In this document: positions 26,301 through 37,400 of the stretch, in pieces
How the letters are laid out: each line of letters starts with the position of its first letter
Position numbering within the stretch: the first letter of the stretch is position 1
Source: Atrichornis clamosus
Taxonomy: Eukaryota; Chordata; Aves; Passeriformes; Menuridae
Length of the DNA stretch: 64,000 bases
Direction: 5' to 3'
Assembly (NCBI GenBank): GCA_013400975.1
Contig: WBMZ01011880.1
Location: forward strand, 62,001 to 126,000
Notes under the pieces: generated by a model
The model's input: only the letters and a program-made list of their open reading frames with translations
Database searches by the model: none
What the model was told of the DNA's origin: nothing
Program-made: the position numbers and the translations under genes

Positions 26301-27779
26301 GGGTTTTCTGCTGGTGGGGCTGTGCTTGCATGGGGAAAGAGCATCAAATCCCCTCCACACAGGCTCTCTCCCAGGATAAGGTTTCTCGAGTGCAGCAGGA
26401 GCCTGTCCTGAATGGCTTTGTGGGGGCGTTTCTCTTTAAGCGTGAGCATTGCAGCGTGGGGCAGCTCTGAAGAAAGCAAATGCCAAGGGGAAGTCTTTAA
26501 TGCCCTTCCCTATTTCTGTCCCAGATTCCTTCCCACAAACCTGCATTTTACCAGGCTTTTTCCCTTACTGCTTCAGCTCCTTGCTACACTTTCCCATGCA
26601 AGCTTTTTTTCCTTGTAAATGATGTGAAGCAAATACCTAATGTTATCTTTAGTGCTGACACAAGAAAATTAGAGGAGGTGTATTACAGTCCTGTTCAGTA
26701 TTCTTTCCAGAGAAAACTGCTGGTTAGGTCAATTTACTTGGCACTGTACACTGCTTTAATCTTAACTTGAGGCCTGCTATAGATGTACAGCAGCTGGGCC
26801 TAAAGTCTTCATGCATGGTTGCAGGCAAGTCAGTTAATTTCTGTTTGTTGAGAGGTAGGAATCAAGCAAATTTTTCTCTGTTGAATGAAAACATTGTGGG
26901 GCTGGTAACAGGTGAATAAGCAATGCTGGATAAGAAAACAACCTGGAATTACCATCTAAACTTTGAAGGGCTGGATTCCATAGCAGTGAAGTCACGGTTT
27001 CATCCCATTTATAATGGCAGTAGTTTATCCCCAAACCTTTGCTTAGAAGAATTAAAAGGAAAACTGACTTGACAGACCTTGTTTGTAAGAAAATGTCACC
27101 AGTGAAGAAGCACTTAGCTTCAAGTCCGCTTGCAGTGCTGTAAGCTGCAAACTGGGGTGGTCAGTTTATTGCTAAACCTATATTCAAGGTACAAAAGCTA
27201 AACAAATTGCTCCCCTGTCAAGCTGAGGTCTGCTCAGGCTCTCAATGACCTCTCAGGTTGTATTAATCAAGCTTGTTGACATATGTCCCTAGAGGCAGCA
27301 CTGGCTGTGCAGTGTCACCCTTGGCCCAAGTTGCTGCCGCATTCTGTGAAGTCCTCAAAGATGGGAGTTAAATTCACTAGATCTTTGGACGTGAAATGGG
27401 TATTTAGTGTTATAAGTAGTCAAAGAGTTAACTACTTAAAAGTAGGGGCTGATAAAAATGTCCAATGCTGTGATTCAATCTAAGACATGTGAGCTGTGGG
27501 CCTGTAGCTCTCTGTAACGAATTGCACTTCTATCATACTAATGGTGGTTTAACTCCAAATACACCTTACTATTATATCTTAAAATTAACTAAAACTGTTC
27601 ATATATTTAGAAAATAAAACTTTAGACAAAAAAGACAATAACTCTTAAGAGTAGAAAACATAATCTAGGTTTTTCTTCTCCCAGATGATGCCGTGCTGTG
27701 GCCAAAGTGAGAGGAGGAGAAATAATCTTCTCAATTTACTCTGATTCTTTGTTCTTGTTGTTGTTCCTGTGTCTATATT
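23371..27779. other. Intron sequence between two CR1 copies
   Basis: Apart from the motif cluster at 24.0-24.2 kb, the notable part is 26030-26480, richer in G+C and open in one frame on each strand. The plus-strand frame starts with TTG only and shows no known domain. Nothing else recognised. Confidence 0.55.
24010..24200. promoter_or_regulatory. Candidate intronic enhancer, homeodomain/TCF/SOX motif cluster
   Basis: Within 190 bp: CTTTGAT at 24032-24038 (TCF/LEF type), AACAAT at 24043-24048 (SOX), TAATTA at 24076-24081 and again at 24101-24106 (homeodomain), TTATCA near 24125 (GATA), and ATTTTGCATG near 24140 (octamer-like). The sequence is unique and free of repeats. Such mixtures are typical of conserved vertebrate noncoding elements but can arise by chance in AT-rich DNA. 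Confidence 0.3.
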
Positions 27780-27893
27780 CATAGAATCATAGAATTTTGG
27801 GGATTGAAAGGGACCTTAAAGATCATCTAGTTCTACTCCCCCTGCCATGGGCAGGGACACCTTCCACTAGATCCAGGTATTCAGAGTAGAGCC
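27780..27893 (-). repeat. CR1 LINE 3' fragment
   Basis: A short reverse-orientation CR1 3' end. It starts ATAGAATCATAGAATTTTGG, then AAAGGGACCTTAAAGATCATC, then CCATGGGCAGGGACACCTTC and CACTAGATCCAGG. The 8-bp tail unit (ATAGAATC) is kept almost unchanged, suggesting a younger copy than the one near 5.6 kb. The right edge is approximate. Confidence 0.92.
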
Positions 27894-30800
27894 TCTGAAA
27901 AGCCTAACTTTTCTCATTTAGTGCACAGGCTTTTATAAGAAGTGGGAAATCTCAGACTAAGTGGGATGCCAAATTAACCCTTCTTACTCTATAATTGGCA
28001 GTACTGCCAAAGTCTCTGTGTTGTCAAATCACCAGCTGAGAGAAGTTGCATTTCAGAAACCTTTTACCAAATAATCAATAAAAGGCTATTAAAAATGACA
28101 ACCTGCATGAGAGAGAATAAACAGAATTAGTGATGTATGTGTTATTTCTGCAGAAAGTATCTCCACTGTTAGTTAAAAGAACAGCTAAGATGCAAACATT
28201 AGTCTGATGTTTTCTCTCAAGCTTGAGTGCTTAAGGCACTTTCCTGTAAAATTCTGTGTTTACCTAAGTCCCTAGGTGAAAAGCCACCTTCCCCTCCCCT
28301 TCCCCTAGTGGAGCTAATGAGCCATGCCTGTTATCCTCCCAAAACTCTCGTTTCAGCAGAAATTAATCCACTCTCATTGCACAGTTCTAACATATGCCAC
28401 CACGCTAAGCCAGGAAAATGAACCTTCTTGCCCTTTTATGCTCACTGGAGACTGACGGATAGGTTGTACTTCTTTGTGTTTTTGATAGTCATTAAGTAGT
28501 TTGACACTAAAGCTAAACCAGCTTAATTGCTCACTGCTACCAAACGAGCCAGGCTCATCCCTTTCCTGCCAGCTTGCTCCCAACTGCATGACTGCCCTGT
28601 CACCTTTGCATGGCACTTGTCCACATGGCGACTCCTTTAAGAGGTCTAGACTTAAAAAAAAAAATGAACCCTATAAAAATCTGTTTATAGAATTACAACT
28701 CCCGTTGGGGCCAATCAGGTGCCCGTGGTGGTGGAAGTCTGGGGGCAGGAGCGTGTTCATGGCCTGAGAGGGGAGAGGGTGGACAGCCAGTTATAGCAGT
28801 GACACTGTGTTAGGTCAGCTTAGCTGTCTTGCTGAACCAGCCTTGGTATTCTGTAGAGGGTAGCATAATTGCACTATTCCACAATAAACCTGTGGTTCCC
28901 AGTGTGAGTCAGCCTGTATAACTGAATTAACTTTCCCAGTGAATCATGTTTTTAATGTAGTGCATTGGGCACGGTTGTGCAGGCCATCTGTGAGTGGCGA
29001 AACGGGTGTGTATGCCTGACCCCTTGTCTTGGTGCAACTCTTCAGGCCTGTAGGAAGAATGAGATGGGAAAACTGACCAGTGTTAAATATAATTTAATTT
29101 TTCCTGTCAAATTATTTATAGGCTGGTCATTAATATGTCCTGAAAGACAGTTGTAGCAGCATAATTAATGGGGCTGGAATGGTGATGGGGGAGTGGAGAG
29201 AAAAGGAGTACAGGACCGCTTAAGCAGATATTGGCACCAAAAGAAATGTCAGTATAACCACTGCTGTGGTAAGGATTTAGCAAAGGCTTTCCTTTACCTA
29301 AAGTGTAAGGGACATTCACATTTGGAGCAGAAGGTCTGAGTTTAGCCATGTTGTCAACATGCCACACTGTGAATTGTTGTGACAATCTCAAAGATTAGCA
29401 GGGTAAGGCAACTTGCTTCTTGTCAGTCAAAGTGGGTGCAACTCTGAGCCCTGAATGTAGGGGAAGATAAAGCAGCTGTCTGGCCAAAACTGGCAGTGAG
29501 TTAGTTCTAGAAGGAGCTTCTAGGATTAGATAGCATATTCAGTGCTGGTTGGTCACATGAGATGAATGGGGGAGAAAGGGACTGAGTGCAAGAGCAGAAT
29601 TTTGGAGATGTCTGGCAACATGCACACCTCTGAAACATCTAAGCTGGAGCAGACAGCCTGGGTAGATGACAGGACAAATCTGAACCTGCAAAACATTGGA
29701 ATTGTGTACATATACCTGTGTCAGCATCTGAAGGAGTTACGCTTGTATCACTCTTCTAACTACAGCTCTGTGTTTGCTGGTATCTTTCAATAAATGCTAT
29801 TGCATGAAGACCTGAGGAGCCAATGCACACTCAGATTCTCGTCGGGGGTTACCAATGCAAAAGGAGAATGGCAGAAGACTCAATCCCATGGTTTTACAAA
29901 CAGCTTTGAAGCATTTGAATGTGTAATATGTTGTGGTTGAATGTAAAGTTCTCTGATGTCTTTTGGAGAAATTAAAAATCTTGCCATATGCTTCAACCTT
30001 CTTTTTTTTGTGTCCGTGGGTTATGTGCAAATCTTTAGGGTGACTGCTAGAACAGTTGTGAGCATATTGGATGCCTGCATAATTCAGGGAGCAACTTGAA
30101 ATGTGCTCAGCATCCCACGCTGACTATAGCCCATTGAACTGGAGAGCTCTCAACACCTTGCCGCAGCAGGCTCTTAACAAGTGGACTGCATTATGTTAAC
30201 TTCCTTGGAAGGAAATCAAGTATTGCTTCCTTAAAATCATCTGTGCCATTCTGCACAGATTTATAGGGGCTGACAGACTTTCTCTCAAGTACTTCTTTAG
30301 TGCTGCTTTGCTCCGCAGTGTGTGAAGGAGAAAGTTTGTCATGGAGAGTGTCCTGAGAGTCAGACCCCTAGAGCATGTCACTGCCACCTCAGATTCTTAG
30401 GCGGAGGCTAAAAACAGTTTATGTCAATGCTCCCCATTAGCTGCCCTAATTTTCAGATTGAAACTTGACTGTCACTTCAACTTAATTGCGTCGTTTCCTG
30501 ACATACAATATTGTTCAGGTTTTCTTTTCTTGTCTGTACCATGTGTAAAGTCTTTATAACAAGACCTAAAATGTTTCCTTGTTTGTAAATGAAAACTGGT
30601 ATTTCACATTCATCCTATTTCTTATGACCTTCAAAAGAGAGGCAGAGCTACCTATCTACAATTTTTTTGTAGATAGTTAGTAAAAAATCCCATTGATTTA
30701 ATGCTAATTGTGAATAACCTTTTAGTCAGAACAGGATCACCTGAAATACTTTTCATGTATGTCTACAGAGTGTAGCCACATATTATAAACTTTGAATATT

Positions 30801-30984
30801 TCATTTGTGTAAATATGCTTTATTACTAAAAGTTTACTTTATGTACTGTGAGCCCTGCTCTTTATTTTAGGACTTTGTTTTACTTCTAGATGTCTCAGTT
30901 ACTAAATTTGAGGCAATTTGCAGCTCAGTCACCTTCTATTTAAAAAATATGTTTCACTTGTTTCCCCTGAAAAATCCAGAATTT

Positions 30985-31160
30985 CTAATTATGAAAGGGA
31001 GCCGTTTATCGTTGTTTGAGGTGCTTGTTTGACAAGCAGTCATGCAGAAATAGTGCAATGTGTAGGCTCCCAGTATAAATAGAAGCAATCATGATCCAAA
31101 CTGCAGATAAGTAATTGGAATAATAAGTAGAAATAAAGAAGCTTTGTCAGTTTGCATTCC
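30985..31160. promoter_or_regulatory. Candidate conserved noncoding element
   Basis: A unique block with ATTTCTAATTATG, TTTATCGTTGTTTGAGG, a small inverted repeat CTTGT-TTG-ACAAG (31024-31036), GATAAGTAATTGG and TTTGCATTCC. GATA, homeodomain and octamer-like cores lie close together. No ORF or repeat explains it. Support is from motif clustering only. Confidence 0.25.
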
Positions 31161-32090
31161 TCTTTCTGAAGCAGCTAAGGGCAAGTGTAGAAACTGATCC
31201 TTATCTTTAGTTTTTCCCTCAAAATAAGGATAAAATTGGATTTAAGAATAAGAGCTTACCATATGAATTTAGGTTTATGGAGGATGTACTCTAGACTGTC
31301 AAAAATAGTATGCCTAAGGCAAATTTGCTTCTAAACAGAAGAATGCAATAAAGCTTAGGGTTATACTGAAACTGAACTGCAATATATTATAAAATAGCTG
31401 GGTGCAGTAATTCCTGAATTGTTGCATTCAAATTTTCAGTCATTATGGTTCTTTGCTGATTAAAACAATCCTCTGATAAAAGCCAAGCACTAGTGAAATT
31501 AAGGGTCTAATTTTTTCTTCTGTGTGAACTTTTAAACCAAGAAGTAGATAATAATTTGCACTTATCAAAAACAGAATATTGACCTGAAGATATTAAATGT
31601 ATTTTAAACAGAAGACCGAGAGTAATCATGATTAAAGAAGCCTCAGAGAACGGTGACCATCACACCTATGTAAGAGACAATGTCTGACTAAGAAAGCTCT
31701 GAAAAATTGTTCCCTTTTCAGATATTTTCACTCTCTGATGGAGGATCTAGAGGATGAAGTCAAAGAAGATTTCACATTGTGTATGGTCTATATGGTGTCT
31801 AGCAAGACTTAATCAGCCTCAGTGCTGCTCTAAATTACAAGAGAACAAACTAGTCTGCTGACTCTTTGTTGTATAATCTACTGAACACGAAAGTCTTTTG
31901 GGATTATTCTTTGCTACAGGTTTGTAAATGTTTTGGAACTAAAGAATAAGCAGATGAAATCCACTTTTTTTTTATACTGACAGTTCTTGTTTGTAGACTA
32001 GTTGTAGAAATAACTCCAGGACATCTGACATCTTATTCATATAAAATGTGTTGGCAAAGTTTGTCATGAATTGATTGCATTTCTTCAAGG

Positions 32091-32136
32091 TTTTTTTTGT
32101 TCTCTTTTTTTTCCTTTCTTTTTTTTTTTTCTTTTC
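32091..32136 (+). repeat. T-rich polypyrimidine tract
   Basis: Forty-six nt almost wholly T and C, interrupted by a single G (32099), including a run of 12 T. A low-complexity tract; possibly the mutated tail of an old retroelement inserted in antisense, but no adjoining element is seen. Confidence 0.8.
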
Positions 32137-32305
32137 GTGGGAGTATTTCTATTTTTTCAATCGTTTTGGAACTTGGAAGTTTATTCATATCTCTTTAAGT
32201 GTATAATAGTTCAAGGAACACATAATCCCTTTCAGGCAGCAGCTTTTATAGCATGTGGTGGGTGCCTCTGAATCAGCATCAAATGTTGGCATCTCCACTT
32301 CCTCC

Positions 32306-32345
32306 TTCATCAGAAGTAGTGAAGTTTCATCAGAACTAGTGAGAA
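32306..32345 (+). repeat. Two-copy 20-bp tandem duplication
   Basis: Units 32306-32325 and 32326-32345 share TTCATCAGAA followed by G or C and then TAGTGA, one mismatch over the first 17 bases. Looks like a small slippage duplication. Confidence 0.8.
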
Positions 32346-34590
32346 AAAAATATTTCAAGAGAACATAAAGAAGTGGTGCTCCTTTCCTCAGGGGGAAAAT
32401 AAAGAAAACCAGATTTAGTATTAAATGAAAAAACGCAAATCCACTTTTCAAAATCATCCTGTGTATTTCCTTCAAACTTAACAAGGAACTAGAAATCTTT
32501 GATTGAGGAGGGCACTTTTGAATAATAAAGAGAATTGAATATGATTTGTCATAAACCAGAGCTTCTTTCCTTGTATATTTGTAATGTGATTTGATGTTTC
32601 TTTCATGTGTGGAAACCTTGGATTCAGGTTATCCTGTTTCTGGCAGGTCTAGAAAAGAGCAAAAATCAGAATAACGGGATTTTTAACTGTACAGTCAGAC
32701 TAATAAAATGTCCTACTACCTGCTTTCTCCAATCTTCTGATCCATTTGACATAACTACTGGCAAAAATATCTGAGCTCACAATTTAGAAAATCCCTTTTG
32801 AGCTCCTGAGCTGGTACACACTCTGTCTGTGTCTCAGCCTCGCACCGGGACAAGAAGCAGGTACCCAGCAGCTTTCCTTCATGCCTTCTTTCCACCCTAA
32901 CTTTCCCCAGACATAATCCATGCAGGTGAGCCAGGAGAGTCATTGCAGCACGGTCCCTGGAGCAGGCAGTGGGTGCCTGCTTCTGTGGCATTTGGCAGGT
33001 GCTTCCCAGGAACTGCTGCGATGCAGACCCTGGGAATAGTCGCCAAGGTGAGTGAAATATGCTGGGTCTGGCCCTGAAGAGGACTGAAAGCCTGTGGTCA
33101 TGCTCCTGCCTGATGTTCACATCTCAAATAATTCCAGTATATCCAAATCTTCCTCCTCCAAACTTCAATTCCCATTGTTCAACCATCTGAACTCTGCAAG
33201 AAATAATTCAAAGAAACTCTTCAGGCAATGGAATGTAAAAAGGTTTCTGCTTGTAATGGGATCCAGTATCACTTAAAGTCATGGATAATCTGATCCTTTC
33301 TTCTTCTTAAACTGGTTATTTATAAAATAGAAAATCCACAGTGTTTCAGCTCAGGAGCTTAGTGGGATGAGCCTATTATGCTATAGGTAGATATAACCCT
33401 CATCTCTCTTGCCAACCTCCCTGGTTGAAATAACAGCCTGAGAACAGGTCACTTCATATAAAATAATAACTGTGAGGGATTCATGGCTTTGCTGTTCACA
33501 GATTATGAGCCCAGACACGAAAGTCTGACCAAAGCAATGGAGCCTTTACGAAACCTTTCCAGAGGGAGGGCTGCGTGTCTAAGCTGTTTTCCCATCCCAA
33601 CTCAGAGGAAGATTTTTGTGAGATCATATATCAACAAATAAACTTTTAACTGAGCTATGGGAACAAAACCAAGTTGTTTTGACCAGTAATAACATCACGG
33701 TTGAGTGAGGATGATGCAGAAATCTGAATTTTCAGATCTTAATTTTGTCTCATATTTCTAATACTCCATTTGAAATTAGCAATTATATTCTATCTTATTT
33801 TTACTTTAACTTTATTTCACATTTAAATTTTTCATCAAAGACACAGCATTGCTCAGTGTTGAAATCAATATTCTGTGATAACTTAATTCAATTTCTGGAA
33901 ACAAAAGACCTAGATCGCTTTCTACACTAAATGGAAACAGAATGCAGGGTATTTAATATCCTGTCATTGAGACAGTGCAGGCTGCTACTATACAGTGAGT
34001 AGTATATAAGTACATGAGATTTGAAAATTAAAATGAGCTGGTAAGCTAATAAAAGAGTAAGATATAAGTAGAGTAATTGTTTTTACATCTAAGTGAGGCC
34101 ACTCTAAATAATTACAAGCAATTTGAATGTTTTGAACAATCTCTTCAGGTAAATTGTGCAACCAACTCTTCATAACATTAATACTTTGAAATAATTGATT
34201 TTCAAATATTGAAGCAGGCAGAGCATGAAGCTTAAGACTGCAAGGCAATAAAGACAAATCAGTTTCATGTAAAAATCTATTTTAAAAAACCAGTCAGTGA
34301 AGGACAGCTCATTTTAAGAAAAGCCTTTGTCTCATATGGAGAGTCCTATCACTTATTATACAGATAGCTTTCATTTTCATGAAAGAAACACAGTATTGTT
34401 TAAAGGAGGTGGGCATTCATAGCTTTGTTGGTTATAACAATCTCAGGCTGTTGAATTCAGGATATAAAGCTCTTTTCAACTTCGTATACTCCATAGCCAA
34501 ATAAAATCTAGAGCAGAGCTGTAAACAACCTGACCACTTGCTTTCAGAACTGAATTCAACACCTGTTATTGCTCCACAGTTGTCCAGTAG

Positions 34591-35121
34591 TACACTGGGT
34601 CTGGCTGGGATGGAGTTAATTTTCTTCCTAGCATCCTGCAGGATGCTACAGTTGTGATTTGTGACAAAACCAGTGTTGGTAACACACCACTGTTTTAGCC
34701 ACTGCTGAATAGTGCTTGCATAGGGTCACGGCCTTTCCTGTTTCACACTGCTTGCCCCAGTGCAAGCAGTTTGGGATGGGTAAGAGCTTGGGAGGGGACA
34801 CAGCTGGGACAGCTGACCCTGACTGGCCAAGGAGATACTCCATGCTGTATAACATTGTGTTCAGCAATAAAGCAGGGGGAGAGGCCTTCCAAAATAACCA
34901 TCGCTTGGAGAGTGACTACTGGTCTGCTGGTGGGAGGTGGTGAGTGATTGCCTTTGCAGCACTCAGTTCTACTTCCTTTTTCTTCACTTATTAAATGGTT
35001 TTTATCAATCCGTGAGTTTTTCTCACCTTTACTGCTCCAGTTCTCTCCCCCGTCCCACTCTGGGGGGAGGGAGCGAGAAGCTGAGTGAGGCTTAGATGCC
35101 CCCCAGAGTAAATGCATCACA
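34591..35121 (+). mobile_element. Avian endogenous retrovirus solo LTR (probably ERVL-type)
   Basis: About 530 bp with the layout of a widespread avian solo LTR. Its left end carries GGCTGGGATGGAGTTAATTT. An internal GGGAGGGGACACAGCTGGGA and GACTGGCCAAGGAGATACTC block follows, then a TATA-like TGTATAAC near 34846 and AATAAA-like sequence at 34866. The right part has ATTAAA at 34990-34995, a pyrimidine stretch, the GTCCCACTCTGGGGGGAGGG block and the end ACA at 35121. The terminal TG is changed to TA, and the 5-bp flanks (AGTAG, AATAT) no longer match as a target duplication, so it is old. No gag, pol or env sequence is next to it. Family assignment is from recall of the LTR's general pattern. 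Confidence 0.85.
34629..34648. repeat. 20-bp perfect palindrome in the LTR
   Basis: TAGCATCCTGCAGGATGCTA reads the same on both strands, centred on a PstI-like CTGCAG. It lies 38 bp inside the 5' edge of the solo LTR. It may be a hairpin or dimer-binding site, or a private change of this copy. Confidence 0.9.
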
Positions 35122-37339
35122 AATATTGGACACTTTCAAATACTTCAGTTCAGCAGAATGTGATATTTTGGACTAACAAGATGCATAGTACTGAAAGCTC
35201 CCAGCTTCAACTTTGATATTGCTGGCAATATTCTGCTTTATTCTCACATTATGACAAAGCTGTGGGCTAGGTATTCTTACTTTTCCTTCTCTTGTTTTTT
35301 AACTCTGCTGAGAATAGCACATATTTCAAGACTTTGATCTCATATGTATTCCTTAAGCCTAATCTGCCAAGGCCGTGTGAGAAGGCCATGGATTTTGAGC
35401 ACGCCATGTACTAGGATCTAAAAGGAGGGTCCATGTACCTAATCTACACAGAAATTGGATAGCTTGGCGTGCAATGTCCATCTATAAATATCTTCATTTC
35501 GATCCTATTGTTACTTTACACAGGGTAGAAAACATGACCTGGCATTTTATTTTATTATATATACTGCATTTCCTGAGTTATCGTGAGAAATTTCTTCTAT
35601 TACACAATACACTGTATTGGTCTTTCTCTACACTGTGCAAAAATAAACACTTGAAAATTATAGGCTGTATGTTCATCAGTGGTCTGGAAGTAAACCTGAA
35701 ATCATCTCTTGGTAGTGATAGCACAAAGACCAGGAGTGCTAAATGGTGGTAAGCTGTAGAGTACAATGCAGTAAGCCTTGCTGATTCAGCAAAGTCCTTC
35801 CTGACTCACCTAACGGCACAATTATTCTTCAAGGAACAAGGGATCAAAGCCATACTGACAGCATGGAGAATTTTAGCATATAAGTAACTGATCAGGGGTC
35901 ATATAAGATGGGCAGTTGAGTAAGAAGTCCCATCACAGTACTTGAACATGAATATAACGAGTAATAGTAATTATGAGCTACAAGGTATAGCCTTGTATAT
36001 GGCATTGGTCAAGCTGATACTGGAAGAATTCATCTAGTCCTGATGTCAGCATTTTTAAAGGGATATGAAAACACTGAAGTTCAGAAAACAGCCACAAAAG
36101 AAGAATTTGCTTGAAGAAGTGGAGGAAATGCCTTCTGGTGAGAGACTTGGAAGCTCATTTGGTGTAATGTCTAAAGGAAAAAACTGGTTGCTGGCTTGAT
36201 TCTTTAAGGAAAAATACTTAGAAAAAAAGTTGTTCATTTCTAATGGACTCTTTAATTTAGGTGAAAAGGACATAATTAGAACCACTAGCAAAAATCTGCA
36301 GGTATACAGATTCAGATGACAAATAATGAGTTCTGAACAGAAAAATGCTTACCCATGAAGGAAGCTTCTAAATGTCCCTAAGAGGATAGGATTTCTCTCG
36401 TCAACACTCAAGAACAACAGTGTCATAAGAGCACTGTACACACCAACTCAAATTCCCTTCTGACTTTATGAATTGATGAATCTATATGCTTTATAACTGC
36501 AGAACAGAACAGAAATCTCACAAACTTGTAACTTTCATCACTGGACCAAGAACACAGGCCAGGGAAATCAATGCACATTATCAGAGAGAGACTGTGGAGC
36601 TAAAATGAAGGAAACATACTGGGGTGTGGTGCCAACTCACTTTCATAATGAGATCTCAGCACAAATCTGAAGAAGTAATTCTATTACACGAGGGTGTTTC
36701 TTTTTGAAATAGATGACTTGGTTAGGTCTCTTTTTCACTTCTGTTTGGGGTTTTGAGTAGTGAATTCACTGTGCTTGAATGATGTTTTAGAGCTGTATTT
36801 CTATCTCCTACAGTTGCTAGCTATGATTAATTTCTCAAATAGAGAGGAAGCCTGGCATCCAGCTCTGCTTAATACAAGCACAACTCCGAACTGCAGTTTT
36901 GCAAACACAACCAGACTCATTATTTAGCTTGCTTGATGTTGTTTTTTGGGGAAAGACAGAATGAGTTGCTTTTTAAGTTTCTATATGTAACTTGGGGCCT
37001 ATCCTTACCTCTATTGTTCAATGTTAAATCCCACAATTCTTGTTGGATTAAAGAACAGACTTCCAAGAGACAAACACTGTCATTCACTCTGGAGTTCTTT
37101 ATCCATCTAAAAAATTTCTTTTGCAGTGCTACTGCTTTTTCAGCATTGGTTAGTTTTTACTTTTTATAGTAAAACACATGATTAATACTTTCCTGTGGAT
37201 ACTTACCACCACATATATTTCCTTCCACAATATTTTTCTGTTGGTAGAGTGAGCCTATTTTTTCCCATGTTTTATGACTATATGAAAGCTTGAAAACTAC
37301 AGAGAAAAAGTTAAAGAAAAACTCTCAAAAATGTTTCGT

Positions 37340-37400
37340 GACTTAACTTGGACTCCAAAGCTGTGGGTTCAAAGCCCATCTTGGATCTTGAACGGGCAGA
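37340..37400 (+). repeat. Possible tRNA-derived SINE remnant
   Basis: TTGGACTCCAAAGCTGTGGG followed by TTCAAAGCCCATC contains a T-arm-like hairpin: GTGGG and CCCAT pair around a TTCAAAG loop (37365-37381), with an anticodon-arm-like ACTCCAAAG just before. The spacing to a possible A box is not convincing and no acceptor stem is seen, so it is not a tRNA gene. It could be the head of a MIR-like or other tRNA-type SINE, or chance. Confidence 0.25.

Larger units (their letters stand above)
27894..34590. other. Intron sequence up to the LTR
   Basis: Mostly unique. It contains the 31.0-kb candidate element, the polypyrimidine tract and the 20-bp duplication. A G+C-richer patch at 32800-33060 has a 121-codon minus-strand open frame with no recognisable domain. 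A CCAATCA box at 28710 is isolated, with no promoter features around it. Confidence 0.55.

Noticed and set aside
25971..26411. 146-codon + strand open frame
   Set aside because: Starts at a TTG, no protein resemblance, no splice sites that would join it to STAU2. Kept only as a composition oddity.
34646..35120. Open frames of 73-125 codons within 34.6-35.1 kb
   Set aside because: They lie inside the solo LTR, which does not code for protein.
37340..37400. A tRNA gene
   Set aside because: Only a T-arm-like hairpin is present; no acceptor stem, D-arm or RNA polymerase III terminator in place.
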